The notes beneath the pieces are model-generated. The model worked only from the letters and a program-made list of their open reading frames with translations. It did not search any database and was not told the DNA's origin. Made by a program: the position numbers and the translations under genes. Below, in pieces: positions 7,809 through 16,246 of a stretch of 64,000 nucleotides of DNA. This DNA is from Dyella sedimenti (lineage in GTDB: Bacteria > Pseudomonadota > Gammaproteobacteria > Xanthomonadales > Rhodanobacteraceae). The DNA is taken from positions 434,001-498,000 of the forward strand of contig NZ_JAKWJO010000001.1 in the NCBI RefSeq assembly GCF_022760995.1. Direction: 5' to 3'. Within the stretch, counting starts at the first letter, position 1. Every line of letters begins with the position of its first letter.

Positions 7809-10073
7809 CTACAGCATGCGCAGCATTTCCTTCAGCAGCGGCAGCCGGCGCACGCGCACCGCGCTGACGCGGAACACCGCATTGGCCAGCGCGGGCGCGG
7901 CGGTAGGCATGGCCAGGAAGCTGGCGCCGGTGGGATCGCGGTCGCCCGGCACCACAATCACCTCGCAGGTGTCGGGCAACTGCGCCATGCTGGCCAGCGG
8001 ATAGTCCTTCCAGTTGTGCTGCTGGACCTGGCTATCCTTGTAGCTGAGCGAGAGGTTGAGTGTGGTGGACAGCGCATCCAGCGTGGCGCCCGCCACCTGT
8101 CCTTCCAGGCCGGTGGGGTTGATGACCCGCCCCACGTCCACCGCGCACACGACGCGCTCGATGTTGAGCCGCTCGCCCTGCAGCGAGGCTTCCACCGCGT
8201 GCGCGACATAGGCGCCGCCGATATGCCAGCAGGCGATGCCCAGGCCATTGACGGTGCGCAGCCAGTTCTTCCACTCGATGCGGTCGGCCACCAGCTTGAG
8301 CACGTTGGCCAGGCGGCCGGTGTCCAGCGTGCGGCCATCGCCGAGCGGAACCACGCGCGGCTCGCCGATCAGGCGCAGGCGCGTGACCAGCGGGTCTTCC
8401 TTCAGGGCATGCGCGATCTCGTCGACAAAGCTTTCCACCGCGAACGCGTTGCCGGTATGCGGCATGCCGCGGGCGGGGCCGCGCGGCATGGCCGAGGGCA
8501 GCGCATACCAGTCGCTGCGCAGGTTCGGCACCAGGCCGGCGGGCAGCTGGTGCGCGTCCACCTCGGAGGTCCACAGGCGGTTGTCCGGCACGCCGCGCTG
8601 CGCCAGCGCCGAGGCGCTGGCCATGCGCTGGTTCCAGCTGACGACCTGGCGCTTGCCGTCCAGCGTGGCGCTGAACTTGTGGATGCTGGCGGAGCGGTAG
8701 AAGTCCTGCGCCAGATCCTCGTCGCGCGTCCACATCAGCTTGACCGGCCTCTCGACCTGCTTGGCCAGCATCACCGCCTCGGCCACGTAGTCGTGGTCGA
8801 GACGGCGGCCGTAGCCGCCGCCCACGCGCGGCACGCTGATCGCGATCTGCGCAGGCGGGAGCCCGGTGAGCCGCTGCACCACCTGCCAGGCCTGCTGCGG
8901 CGACTGGGTGGGCACCACCAGGCTGGCGTGGTCCTTGTCGATGCGCGCCAGGCAGTTCATCGGCTCGGGCGTGGCATGGGCCAGCCACGGCTGCACGTAG
9001 GTGGCCTCGACATGGCGCGCGGCCTTCCTGGCGGCGGTGTCGACGTCGCCATCGTCGCGCACGCGCGCGGTGGGCGCGGCGTTCTTGTCGTTGACGAGGT
9101 CGGTGGCTTGCTGCTCGAACCAGGCGCTGCTCTCGTTCTGGCTGCCGGGCTTCCATTGCAGCTTGAGTCTGGCGCGGCCCTGCAGGGCCGCCCAGGTGTT
9201 CTCGGCCAGTACCGCCACCGCGGGCGCGCGTACCGTCTGGCCCAGCGGCACGCCGGGCTCGGGCTTGAGTTGCACCACCTTGACCACGCCCTTCACCGCG
9301 AGCGCGTCGGCGGTGTCCAGGCTGTCCACGCCGCCGTCCGGCCAGGGGCAGTGGCTGAGCACGGCGACCAGCGCGTCGCCCACATAGCTGTCCAGTGCGT
9401 AGACGGCCTGGCCGGTGACGATGGCACGGGCGTCGATGTCGCCGGCGGGCTGGCCGATCAGGGTGTAGCGGTCGGGTGACTTCACCGGCACCGGCGTATC
9501 CGGCGGCGCGATCTTTGAAGCGGCTTCCGCCAGCGTGCCGTAGCCGAAGCGGCGGCCATCCGGCGCGACCACGTTGCCGGCATCGCAGCGCAACTGGTCG
9601 GCGGGTGCGCCCAGGCGGCGCGCCGCCGCCTGCAACAGCAGCCAGCGGGCGAGCGCGCCGGCCTCGCGCAGGTCGGCCCAGGCGGCCGGGATCGAATCGC
9701 CCAGGCCGCTGGTCTGGTGGCCGTAGACGAAGCGCGGCTTGCCGTTGTCGTCGTCCACGCCCAGGCCCAGCGGCACCGTGCTGACGCGGTTCCAGTCGGC
9801 ATCGAGCTCGTCTGCGATGATGCGCGACAGCGAGGTCGAGGTGCCGGTGCCGGTATCGGGATCGCGCACGCCGATGATGACGTTGCCGTCGGCATCGATG
9901 CGCACGTAGGCGCCCAGCCCGTACAAGGTGTCGCCGGTCAGGGCGGCCGGTACCGGCGCGTCCACGGCGTCGGCGAAGGGGATGCCCACCACCAGCGCGC
10001 CGGCGGTGCCGGCCAGCACCTGCAGGAAGCGGCGGCGGGAAGGCCGCATGGCGTCGTCGCGGTCCATGCTCAT
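7809..10073 (-). CDS. xanthine dehydrogenase/isoquinoline oxidoreductase-family molybdopterin subunit (divergent active site)
   Basis: This 754-residue protein begins with a twin-arginine signal (R-R-R-F-L-Q-V-L-A-G), so export in folded form is expected. It has the IorB-type organisation of periplasmic molybdenum hydroxylases, with the cofactor-binding segment V-G-G-G-Y-G-R-R near the middle and R-G-M-P-H-T-G-N-A-F further on. Near the C-terminus, where the family normally has G-x-G-E with the catalytic glutamate, this protein reads T-G-A-S-F-L-A-M-P, so Phe719 appears to replace Glu. The start codon overlaps the stop of the small subunit by 4 nt (ATGA), so the two are translationally coupled. 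Substrate is unknown. The enzyme may be divergent or catalytically altered. Confidence 0.85.
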   Translation of the reverse strand: MSMDRDDAMRPSRRRFLQVLAGTAGALVVGIPFADAVDAPVPAALTGDTLYGLGAYVRIDADGNVIIGVRDPDTGTGTSTSLSRIIADELDADWNRVSTVPLGLGVDDDNGKPRFVYGHQTSGLGDSIPAAWADLREAGALARWLLLQAAARRLGAPADQLRCDAGNVVAPDGRRFGYGTLAEAASKIAPPDTPVPVKSPDRYTLIGQPAGDIDARAIVTGQAVYALDSYVGDALVAVLSHCPWPDGGVDSLDTADALAVKGVVKVVQLKPEPGVPLGQTVRAPAVAVLAENTWAALQGRARLKLQWKPGSQNESSAWFEQQATDLVNDKNAAPTARVRDDGDVDTAARKAARHVEATYVQPWLAHATPEPMNCLARIDKDHASLVVPTQSPQQAWQVVQRLTGLPPAQIAISVPRVGGGYGRRLDHDYVAEAVMLAKQVERPVKLMWTRDEDLAQDFYRSASIHKFSATLDGKRQVVSWNQRMASASALAQRGVPDNRLWTSEVDAHQLPAGLVPNLRSDWYALPSAMPRGPARGMPHTGNAFAVESFVDEIAHALKEDPLVTRLRLIGEPRVVPLGDGRTLDTGRLANVLKLVADRIEWKNWLRTVNGLGIACWHIGGAYVAHAVEASLQGERLNIERVVCAVDVGRVINPTGLEGQVAGATLDALSTTLNLSLSYKDSQVQQHNWKDYPLASMAQLPDTCEVIVVPGDRDPTGASFLAMPTAAPALANAVFRVSAVRVRRLPLLKEMLRML

Positions 10074-10600
10074 GCGTGGCCTCCCTTGGCGGCGCGCTTG
10101 ATGGCGCGCCGCACGCGCGTCTGGCAGCCGCAGCGGCACAGGTTGGGCAACTGGTCGATCTCGCTGTCGCTGGGCTGCGGGTGGCGGTTGAGCAGGTCCA
10201 GCGAGGCCATCAGCCAGCCCGGCGTGCAATAGCCGCAGCCGATGGCGTCCTCGTCCACGAAGGCCTGCTGCAGCGGATGCAGCTTGCCGTCGGCCGCGGC
10301 CAGGCCCTCCACCGTGAGCACCGACTTGCCTTCCAACTGCTCCATCGGCGTGCCGATGGCGGAGGCCAGCTTGCCGTTGACCAGCACCAGGTCGTAGCCC
10401 CCCTCGCCGTGCTCGCCGCTGTACTTGGTGCCGGTAAGGCGCAGCACGTCGCGCAGGTACCACAGCAGCGGCATGTGCGGATCGCCGGTATGGCGGTAGG
10501 CCCTGCCGTTGATCTGGAGGTCGATCCCGTCGCGCACCTTCTCGGGCGTGATGGTGCTGCCCGGGTGGGGCGTCAGGATCGGGTCTTGCGCATGCGCCAT
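10070..10600 (-). CDS. (2Fe-2S)-binding small subunit of a molybdenum hydroxylase, lacking the ferredoxin-type cluster ligands
   Basis: This 176-residue protein matches IorA-type small subunits along its length. The C-terminal helical domain keeps the second cluster motif, C-G-Y-C (Cys122, Cys125) and C-R-C-G (Cys155, Cys157). In the N-terminal ferredoxin-like domain, the usual K-F-G-C-G-x-x-x-C-G-x-C loop reads K-Y-S-G-E-H-G-E-G-G-Y-D (from about residue 59), and the fourth ligand is also missing (A-S-A-I-G). All four cysteines of that cluster are therefore gone while the surrounding sequence remains alignable. The ORF is intact. A Shine-Dalgarno (AAGGAGAG) precedes ATG 10600. It is in operon with the large subunit. 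Confidence 0.88.
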   Translation of the reverse strand: MAHAQDPILTPHPGSTITPEKVRDGIDLQINGRAYRHTGDPHMPLLWYLRDVLRLTGTKYSGEHGEGGYDLVLVNGKLASAIGTPMEQLEGKSVLTVEGLAAADGKLHPLQQAFVDEDAIGCGYCTPGWLMASLDLLNRHPQPSDSEIDQLPNLCRCGCQTRVRRAIKRAAKGGHA

Positions 10601-10651
10601 CGCTGGAACTCTCCTTCTTTATCCATGCATTGTGGCATCGTGGCGCCGCCC

Positions 10652-11977
10652 TTAGGAGACGGCGCCGCTGAACAGGCGTCGCCACACCAGGTAGACGGGG
10701 ATGCCGGCGGCCATGATCGCCAGGCCGATGCCGGTGTTCATCGGGCTGGCGCGCAGGCTCTGCACCACCACCAGGCCCACCGTGGCGATGAAGACGAGCG
10801 GCAGCAGCGGATAGCCCGGCACGCGGAACGAAGCCTGCGCGCCCTCGCGCCGGCGATACCAGAACAGCGTGCCCACGCCGACCGCACAGGCCAGCCAGTC
10901 GCCGAAGGTGGCGTAGTCGAGCAACTGGCCGTAGCTGCCCGACAGTACCAGCACCACGGCCCAGCCCGACAGCAGCAGCAGCGCGAGGTTGGGCGTGCGG
11001 TGCAGCGGGTGCAATCGCCCCACGCTGCGGAAGAACAGGCCATCCTCGCCCATCACCTGCAGCACGCGCGCGCCGGCCACCAGGGTGATGTTGCAGAAGC
11101 CCAGGGTGGAGATGGCGATGCCGATCGCGATCAGCTTCGCGCCGGCGGTGCCGAACACGCGCTGCATCACGTCCGCGGCGGGCGTATGGCTGGCGGCGAG
11201 CCCGGCATGGCCGAGCACGGCCAGGTAGGCGAGGTTGACCAGCGCATAGGCCGCGATCACCAGCAGCATGCCGACCAGCAGGGCGCGCGGCAGCGTGCGC
11301 TGGGGATCGGTGACCTCGCCCGCCAGGTTGTTGAGGTAGGTGAAGCCCGAATAAGCGAACAGTACCGGCAGCGCCGCGCCCATGAAGCCCACGCCGACGT
11401 ACTGCGGATCGGCACCGAGCAGGCCGCGCCCGCCCGCGCCGGCCAGGAACAGGCCGCACACCACCAGCACCGCCACCGCCAGCAGCTTGAGCAGGGTGAA
11501 CAGGTTCTGCACCTGCGCGCCGAGGCGCAGGCCGAACAGGTTGATCAGCGCCACGAACACCAGCGCGCCGGCGGCCAGCGGCGTGGCGATGGCCGCCGGC
11601 AGGCCGAACACGGCGGCCGCATAGCTGGCGAAGATGGTGGCCACCGCGGCGGCCGAGCCGGAATAGATCACCAGCAGCATGGTCCAGCCGAACAGGAAAC
11701 CGGCCAGCGGCCCGAACGCGTCGCGCAGGTAGATGTAGCTGCCGCCGGCATGCGGGCGGCGCGCGCCCAGCTCGGCATAGCACAGCGCGCCGATCAGGGT
11801 GAGCAGCCCCGCGCCCACCCAGGTCAGCAGCAGCGCGAGGCCCGATTCGGTACGCTGCGCGGCGATGCCGGGATTGAGGAAGATGCCGCCGCCGATAATG
11901 CCGCCGACCACGATCATGGCCGCGTCCCACGGGCGGAGACGGCGCACGTAGCCGCCGGGCGTGGAGGTGTCGCTCAT
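10652..11977 (-). CDS. APC-family amino acid permease
   Basis: This 441-residue integral membrane protein has about 12 hydrophobic segments. The first carries the APC substrate-binding loop (I-V-V-G-G-I-I-G-G-G-I-F), and E-L-G-A-R-R-P-H-A-G-G-S-Y-x-Y follows transmembrane helix 2, as in the LAT/YfnA-type amino acid/polyamine/organocation superfamily. It should exchange or import amino acids by cation symport; the substrate cannot be read from sequence. ATG 11977 is chosen because family homology starts shortly after it; the open frame extends 39 codons further upstream without a convincing ribosome site. It lies 51 nt upstream of the molybdenum hydroxylase small subunit on the same strand, but a functional link is unproven. 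Confidence 0.88.
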   Translation of the reverse strand: MSDTSTPGGYVRRLRPWDAAMIVVGGIIGGGIFLNPGIAAQRTESGLALLLTWVGAGLLTLIGALCYAELGARRPHAGGSYIYLRDAFGPLAGFLFGWTMLLVIYSGSAAAVATIFASYAAAVFGLPAAIATPLAAGALVFVALINLFGLRLGAQVQNLFTLLKLLAVAVLVVCGLFLAGAGGRGLLGADPQYVGVGFMGAALPVLFAYSGFTYLNNLAGEVTDPQRTLPRALLVGMLLVIAAYALVNLAYLAVLGHAGLAASHTPAADVMQRVFGTAGAKLIAIGIAISTLGFCNITLVAGARVLQVMGEDGLFFRSVGRLHPLHRTPNLALLLLSGWAVVLVLSGSYGQLLDYATFGDWLACAVGVGTLFWYRRREGAQASFRVPGYPLLPLVFIATVGLVVVQSLRASPMNTGIGLAIMAAGIPVYLVWRRLFSGAVS

Positions 11978-12110
11978 GGAAAACCCGCTGCGGGAAATGC
12001 AGCCGAGCATGGCGGTTGCGGCTTCCGCCGGCAAGTCTCGCGCCCGCGCCATGGACGAGGCCCGGCGCCTGGCGGCGCCGGACCTCGCTTTCATGCGCGG
12101 CGTTGCGGGA

Positions 12111-14042
12111 TCAGAACACGCTCAGGAACAACGCCAGGTTGGTCACGTCCAGCGTGCCCAGGCCGGTGCCCTGGTCATAGCCCGGCTCGCCCTTGTAGAA
12201 CCAGTTGTCGCCGGCGCGGACGTCGTTGAAGGCCGAGAAGGGGCCGTAGTTGAAGATGTTCTGCAGCGCGTACACCTGCGGGTTCCACAGGCCCTGGCGG
12301 CCATGCGTGGCCTGCTTGAGCAGCGCCGAGATGCCGTTGAGCTGGGGTGCCACGAAGCTGGTGCCGCCTTCGCCGGTCAGCAGGCCGCTGCCGTCGAGCG
12401 AGGAGACGAAGCTGTAGCCGCTCTCCGGGTCGGCATTGAGCGAGATGTCGGGCACGTTGCGGCCGCGGTAGTTGGCTGGCAGCGTGAAGTCGATCCCGAA
12501 GTCGGGCTGGTAGAACCGCTGGTTCTTCTCGCTCTTGCGAATGCCCTGGGTGAACTGCTGGTACAGCGGCGTCGGCCAGAACACGCTGACGCCGCCGCCA
12601 CCACCCGTCGAGAACACTTCGCTGGTGAGGTCCACGCCGAAGTTGGACTCGAAGTAGTTGGCGATATAGTCCCAACCCCAGACGCTTTCCTTGGTCAGCG
12701 TCACCTGCGGGCCGCCGCTGAAGCTGTAGGTGAACGGCACGGTGGTGCCGCCGGCGGTGGTGATGAACGGATCGGCCCCCGGCGCGTCGGCGGTCAGCGG
12801 CGGTGGCACCGGATCGCTCAGCGAGCCGCCCAGCGCGCGCACGGTGTCATAGGCACCCGAATCGCCCGCGGTGGCGAACAGCGAGATGCCCTGCGCGGCC
12901 GCTTCCAGGAATACCTGGTGGAACGCGCGCAGCTCGTCGGTGAAATCCACGCCGTCGTTGGACTGCGGGAAGTAGAAGACCTCCGGCGAACCCCAGCTCA
13001 CCGACAGGCTGTCGACCTTGTTGTCCGACACCGCCTGGTTGAACACGTCGAAGAAGCCGGCGTCGGTATTGGGCGCGTCGTAGACGATGATGTCGGCCCA
13101 CGGCGCCAGGCCGCCGGACTGCTCCACATCCAGCGAGGTCTCGCCCGAGCCGTCGGGTCCGCTCAGCGGGCCACCGCCATCGACGTGTACCTGGGTGATG
13201 CGGTTCGGTTTTACCGACAGGCCGATGGTGCTCCAGTAGGTATACGCATCCGCCGGTACGAAATTGGCCAGGGTGGCGATGCCGATCGTGGCGCCCCGGC
13301 CGTTCACGCCGGCCTTGTACAGTGGGTTGATGTTGTAGCGGTTGGCCACGTCGCCCACGGTGAACTCGCCCGGCGTGCAGGTGGCCGTCGCGTTGCCGGT
13401 GCAGGCCGGCTTGCTGGGCTTGGGCGGTTTGGATGGCTTGGATGCGCCCTTGGCCAGTACGTCGGCGGTGACGCTGGCGGAACCGTCGCCCTGCGATGGG
13501 AACAGCGCGCTGACGCGATGGGAACGGTAGCGCGCCTCGCTGCTGAGGCCGGAGGCGACCACCAGGGTGCCCGACAGCGCCGAGGGCAGGGTGGGCGTGG
13601 CATTGGGACGGTGGAAGGTGCTGCCGTCGCTGGCACGGTAGTCGTGGATGGACGTCTGGAAGGCCTTGTTGAACTGGCCGATGGTACCGCTCACCTTGAT
13701 CGCCAGGTGATTGGGCAGCAGTTCCACCTGGGTCAGTCCCTGCTGCTTGATGAAGGCCTGCACCTTGGCGATATCGCTTGCCGAGGCGCCGAAGCGGTCC
13801 GCGAACTGGTCGGTGGTGAGGAAGCGGTGGTATTGCGGATTGCCTTGGGTCACCGTGGCGTAGACGAAGTTTTCCAGTGACGATGCGTTGCGCAATCCGA
13901 GCACCAGCGTGACGTTGACTGTCTGGCTGGGGTTGCTGGCGCCCAGGTCCGTGGGCGTGGCTGCGATGGTCGCGGATGCGAAACCACCGAGCAGCAGGGC
14001 GAGGGATGCCGCCAGCGCCTTGCGGTGCAAGTTCAGGTGCAT
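12111..14042 (-). CDS. secreted S53-family (sedolisin) serine-carboxyl peptidase
   Basis: This 643-residue preproprotein has a Sec signal (M-H-L-N-L-H-R-K then a hydrophobic core ending A-T-I-A-A at about residue 28). An activation-like pro-domain spans about 35-190, with the typical Y-H-R-F-L-T-T-D-Q-F element, followed by a Lys/Pro/Ser-rich linker and the catalytic domain. The sedolisin catalytic residues are present: Glu301 and Asp305 (S-G-E-T-S-L-D), oxyanion Asp394 (A-G-D-S-G) and nucleophile Ser562 (G-G-T-S-F-V-A-P). The C-terminal D-V-x-x-G-x-N region and final Asp residues would form the calcium site. Sedolisins are acid-active endopeptidases. The 5' region carries a terminator/antiterminator-like structure at 14174-14219. 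Confidence 0.92.
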   Translation of the reverse strand: MHLNLHRKALAASLALLLGGFASATIAATPTDLGASNPSQTVNVTLVLGLRNASSLENFVYATVTQGNPQYHRFLTTDQFADRFGASASDIAKVQAFIKQQGLTQVELLPNHLAIKVSGTIGQFNKAFQTSIHDYRASDGSTFHRPNATPTLPSALSGTLVVASGLSSEARYRSHRVSALFPSQGDGSASVTADVLAKGASKPSKPPKPSKPACTGNATATCTPGEFTVGDVANRYNINPLYKAGVNGRGATIGIATLANFVPADAYTYWSTIGLSVKPNRITQVHVDGGGPLSGPDGSGETSLDVEQSGGLAPWADIIVYDAPNTDAGFFDVFNQAVSDNKVDSLSVSWGSPEVFYFPQSNDGVDFTDELRAFHQVFLEAAAQGISLFATAGDSGAYDTVRALGGSLSDPVPPPLTADAPGADPFITTAGGTTVPFTYSFSGGPQVTLTKESVWGWDYIANYFESNFGVDLTSEVFSTGGGGGVSVFWPTPLYQQFTQGIRKSEKNQRFYQPDFGIDFTLPANYRGRNVPDISLNADPESGYSFVSSLDGSGLLTGEGGTSFVAPQLNGISALLKQATHGRQGLWNPQVYALQNIFNYGPFSAFNDVRAGDNWFYKGEPGYDQGTGLGTLDVTNLALFLSVF

Positions 14043-14453
14043 GTTCGATTCTCCAGGGTAGATACGGCCCCTGCCGGCTGGCGTGGGACGGCACCTGCAA
14101 GCCGCCGCGCTTTCGGGCGAAGCCGTAAAGCCATACGGATGCAATCTCAATTCCCCAAGCCAGGCGACCCCCTGAAAAAATCCGCGCTGGCCCGCGGAAA
14201 CTAGCGCGGTTCGCGCTAGCCGGGAAGTGGCGGATGTTGCGCAAGAAATTGCGGCCATGGCGTCACCGCTCGATCGGGCGCGCATGAAGCTGCGCCTACA
14301 ACCTTTGGCCTATGCTTCCGCCCTGGCGGCGCGTAAGTCGCCGCCGGGGCAGGCTTTTCGAGGTGGTACGGCATTTGCGGCACAATAGAAGGGTTGTGCG
14401 TCGTCAACAGCCTGTTCTCGACGCCGTGATCCCCCGGAGTCGAAGCAGCCGCC
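14043..14453. other. 411-nt intergenic region between divergent S53 protease and fumarase genes
   Basis: No gene is visible. On the minus strand it contains tandem hairpins followed by a U-run, within the probable leader of the protease gene. On the plus strand, CACAAT (about 14380-14385) is a plausible -10 element for the fumarase gene and GGAG precedes its start. Short ORFs in this region look like high-GC shadows. Confidence 0.5.
14174..14219 (-). promoter_or_regulatory. tandem hairpins with terminator, possible attenuator of the S53 protease gene
   Basis: On the minus strand an 8-bp hairpin (CTAGCGCG / CGCGCTAG, 14219-14201) is followed by a second hairpin (TCCGCG / CGCGGA, 14198-14181) and then TTTTTT, an apparent rho-independent terminator. 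The descending arm of the first stem (CCGCGCT) is complementary to AGCGCGG in the second, so an alternative antiterminator helix is possible. The terminator lies about 130 nt before the protease start codon with no minus-strand gene upstream. This suggests leader attenuation or a small RNA. Confidence 0.45.
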
Positions 14454-15968
14454 ATGACCACCATCAAGCAAGACGATCTGATCCAGTCCGTCGCCGACGC
14501 CCTGCAGTACATCAGCTACTACCACCCCGTCGACTACATCACCAGCCTCGCCGCCGCCTACGAGCGCGAGGAGTCGCCGGCCGCGAAGGACGCGATGGCG
14601 CAGATCCTGATCAACTCGCGCATGGCCGCCGAAGGCCATCGCCCGCTGTGCCAGGACACCGGCATCGTCACCGTGTTCCTCAAGGTGGGCATGAACGTGC
14701 GCTGGGACGCCACGATGTCGCTGGACGATATGGTCAACGAGGGCGTGCGCCGCGCCTACAACGACCCGGACAACAAGCTGCGCGCCAGCGTGCTGGCCGA
14801 TCCGGCCGGCAAGCGCAGCAACACCCGCGACAACACGCCCGCCGTCATCAACGTCTCCATCGTGCCGGGCGACATCGTCGAGGTGATCGTCGCCGCCAAG
14901 GGCGGCGGCTCGGAGGCCAAGTCCAAGTTCGCCATGCTCAATCCGTCCGATTCCATCGTCGACTGGGTGCTCAAGACCGTGCCGACCATGGGCGCCGGCT
15001 GGTGCCCGCCGGGCATGCTGGGCATTGGCATCGGCGGCACCGCCGAGAAGGCGATGCTGCTGGCCAAGGAATCGCTGATGGAGCACATCGACATCCAGGA
15101 GCTGATCGCCCGCGGCCCGCAAAACCGCGTGGAGGAGCTGCGCATCGAGCTGTACGAGAAGGTCAACGCGCTCGGCATCGGCGCGCAGGGCCTCGGCGGC
15201 CTCACCACTGTGCTCGACGTGAAGATCAAGGACTACCCGACCCACGCGGCCAACCTGCCGGTGGCGATGATCCCCAATTGCGCCGCCACCCGCCACGCGC
15301 ACTTCACCCTGGACGGTTCCGGCCCGGTCGCGCTCGATCCGCCGTCGCTGGAGCATTGGCCCAAGCTCACCTACGACGCCAGCAAGGGCCGCCGCGTGAA
15401 TCTGGACACCGTGACCCGTGAGGACGTCGCCAGCTGGAAGCCGGGCGAGGTGCTGCTGCTCAACGGCAAGCTGCTCACCGGCCGCGACGCCGCGCACAAG
15501 CGCATGGTCGACATGCTCAACAAGGGCGAGCCGCTGCCGGTCGACTTCACGGGTCGCTTCATCTACTACGTCGGCCCGGTCGATCCGGTACGCGACGAGG
15601 TGGTGGGCCCGGCCGGCCCGACCACCGCCACCCGCATGGACAAATTCACCGAACAGGTGCTGGCGCAGACCGGCCTGCTGGGCATGATCGGCAAGGCCGA
15701 GCGCGGCCCGGCGGCCATCGAGGCGATCAAGAAGCACCAGTCGGTGTACCTGATGGCCGTGGGCGGCGCCGCCTATCTGGTCTCCAAGGCGATCAAGGCA
15801 TCGCGCGTCGTCGGCTTCGCCGATCTGGGCATGGAAGCGATCTACGAGTTCGAAGTAAAGGACATGCCGGTGACCGTCGCCGTCGACTCGGCGGGCACCT
15901 CGGTGCACCAGACCGGCCCGAAGGAATGGCAGGCGCGCATCGGGAAAATCCCCGTGGTGGTGGCGTAA
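14454..15968 (+). CDS. class I fumarate hydratase (iron-sulfur)
   Basis: This 504-residue protein is collinear with class I fumarases (FumA/FumB type), which interconvert fumarate and malate in the TCA cycle with a [4Fe-4S] cluster. The cluster cysteines are visible in C-Q-D-T-G (N-terminal third), G-W-C-P-P-G, and N-C-A-A-T-R-H. The C-terminal beta domain carries the G-x-T-T-A-T-R-M-D segment and G-G-A-A-Y-L. Start ATG 14454 is preceded by GGAG. It is monocistronic in appearance, followed by a repeat-rich 278-nt gap. Its iron-sulfur cluster would be oxidant-sensitive. Fumarase class assignment is firm; the A/B/D subtype is not. Confidence 0.95.
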   Translation: MTTIKQDDLIQSVADALQYISYYHPVDYITSLAAAYEREESPAAKDAMAQILINSRMAAEGHRPLCQDTGIVTVFLKVGMNVRWDATMSLDDMVNEGVRRAYNDPDNKLRASVLADPAGKRSNTRDNTPAVINVSIVPGDIVEVIVAAKGGGSEAKSKFAMLNPSDSIVDWVLKTVPTMGAGWCPPGMLGIGIGGTAEKAMLLAKESLMEHIDIQELIARGPQNRVEELRIELYEKVNALGIGAQGLGGLTTVLDVKIKDYPTHAANLPVAMIPNCAATRHAHFTLDGSGPVALDPPSLEHWPKLTYDASKGRRVNLDTVTREDVASWKPGEVLLLNGKLLTGRDAAHKRMVDMLNKGEPLPVDFTGRFIYYVGPVDPVRDEVVGPAGPTTATRMDKFTEQVLAQTGLLGMIGKAERGPAAIEAIKKHQSVYLMAVGGAAYLVSKAIKASRVVGFADLGMEAIYEFEVKDMPVTVAVDSAGTSVHQTGPKEWQARIGKIPVVVA

Positions 15969-16003
15969 AGCCACGAATTTTCCCAGGCCGGCAACGAAGA
16001 AAT

Positions 16004-16118
16004 CCTTCTCCCTCCGGGAGAAGGTGCCGGCAGGTGGATGAGGGGGGCGATCGGAGCGAAAGCTGGACACCGCGCAAGCCCCGTACCCTCGCCCCGACCC
16101 TCTCCCAGAGGGAGAGGG
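16004..16118. repeat. inverted pair of GGGAGAGGG-type hairpins (MITE-like, 115 bp)
   Basis: Two perfect 9-bp hairpins lie in inverted orientation: CCTTCTCCC / GGGAGAAGG (16004-16024) and CCCTCTCCC / GGGAGAGGG (16098-16118). Each is flanked on its inner side by a degenerate (T)GAGGGG / CCCTCG-CCCC segment. The same arrangement, enlarged by a gene, is found at 18876-19347. It lies in the fumarase-lysAC gap and may also act as a terminator for fumarase. Confidence 0.7.
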
Positions 16119-16246
16119 AGTTCTTCGTACTCCATGCGCTTCCGCATTTAGCCGTCCAAACGTCCATCGCCCGCGGCAGTTGCATTCCGCCTGCTGCGGC
16201 GCAACACTTCCCGGATTATTTCCCCAAGCCACTACCAAAGGCACCC

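Noticed and set aside
10074..11930. The upstream extension of the large-subunit frame through the small subunit and the permease gene.
   Set aside because: It overlaps two genes with clear domain motifs in another frame; the Tat signal marks the true start at 10073.
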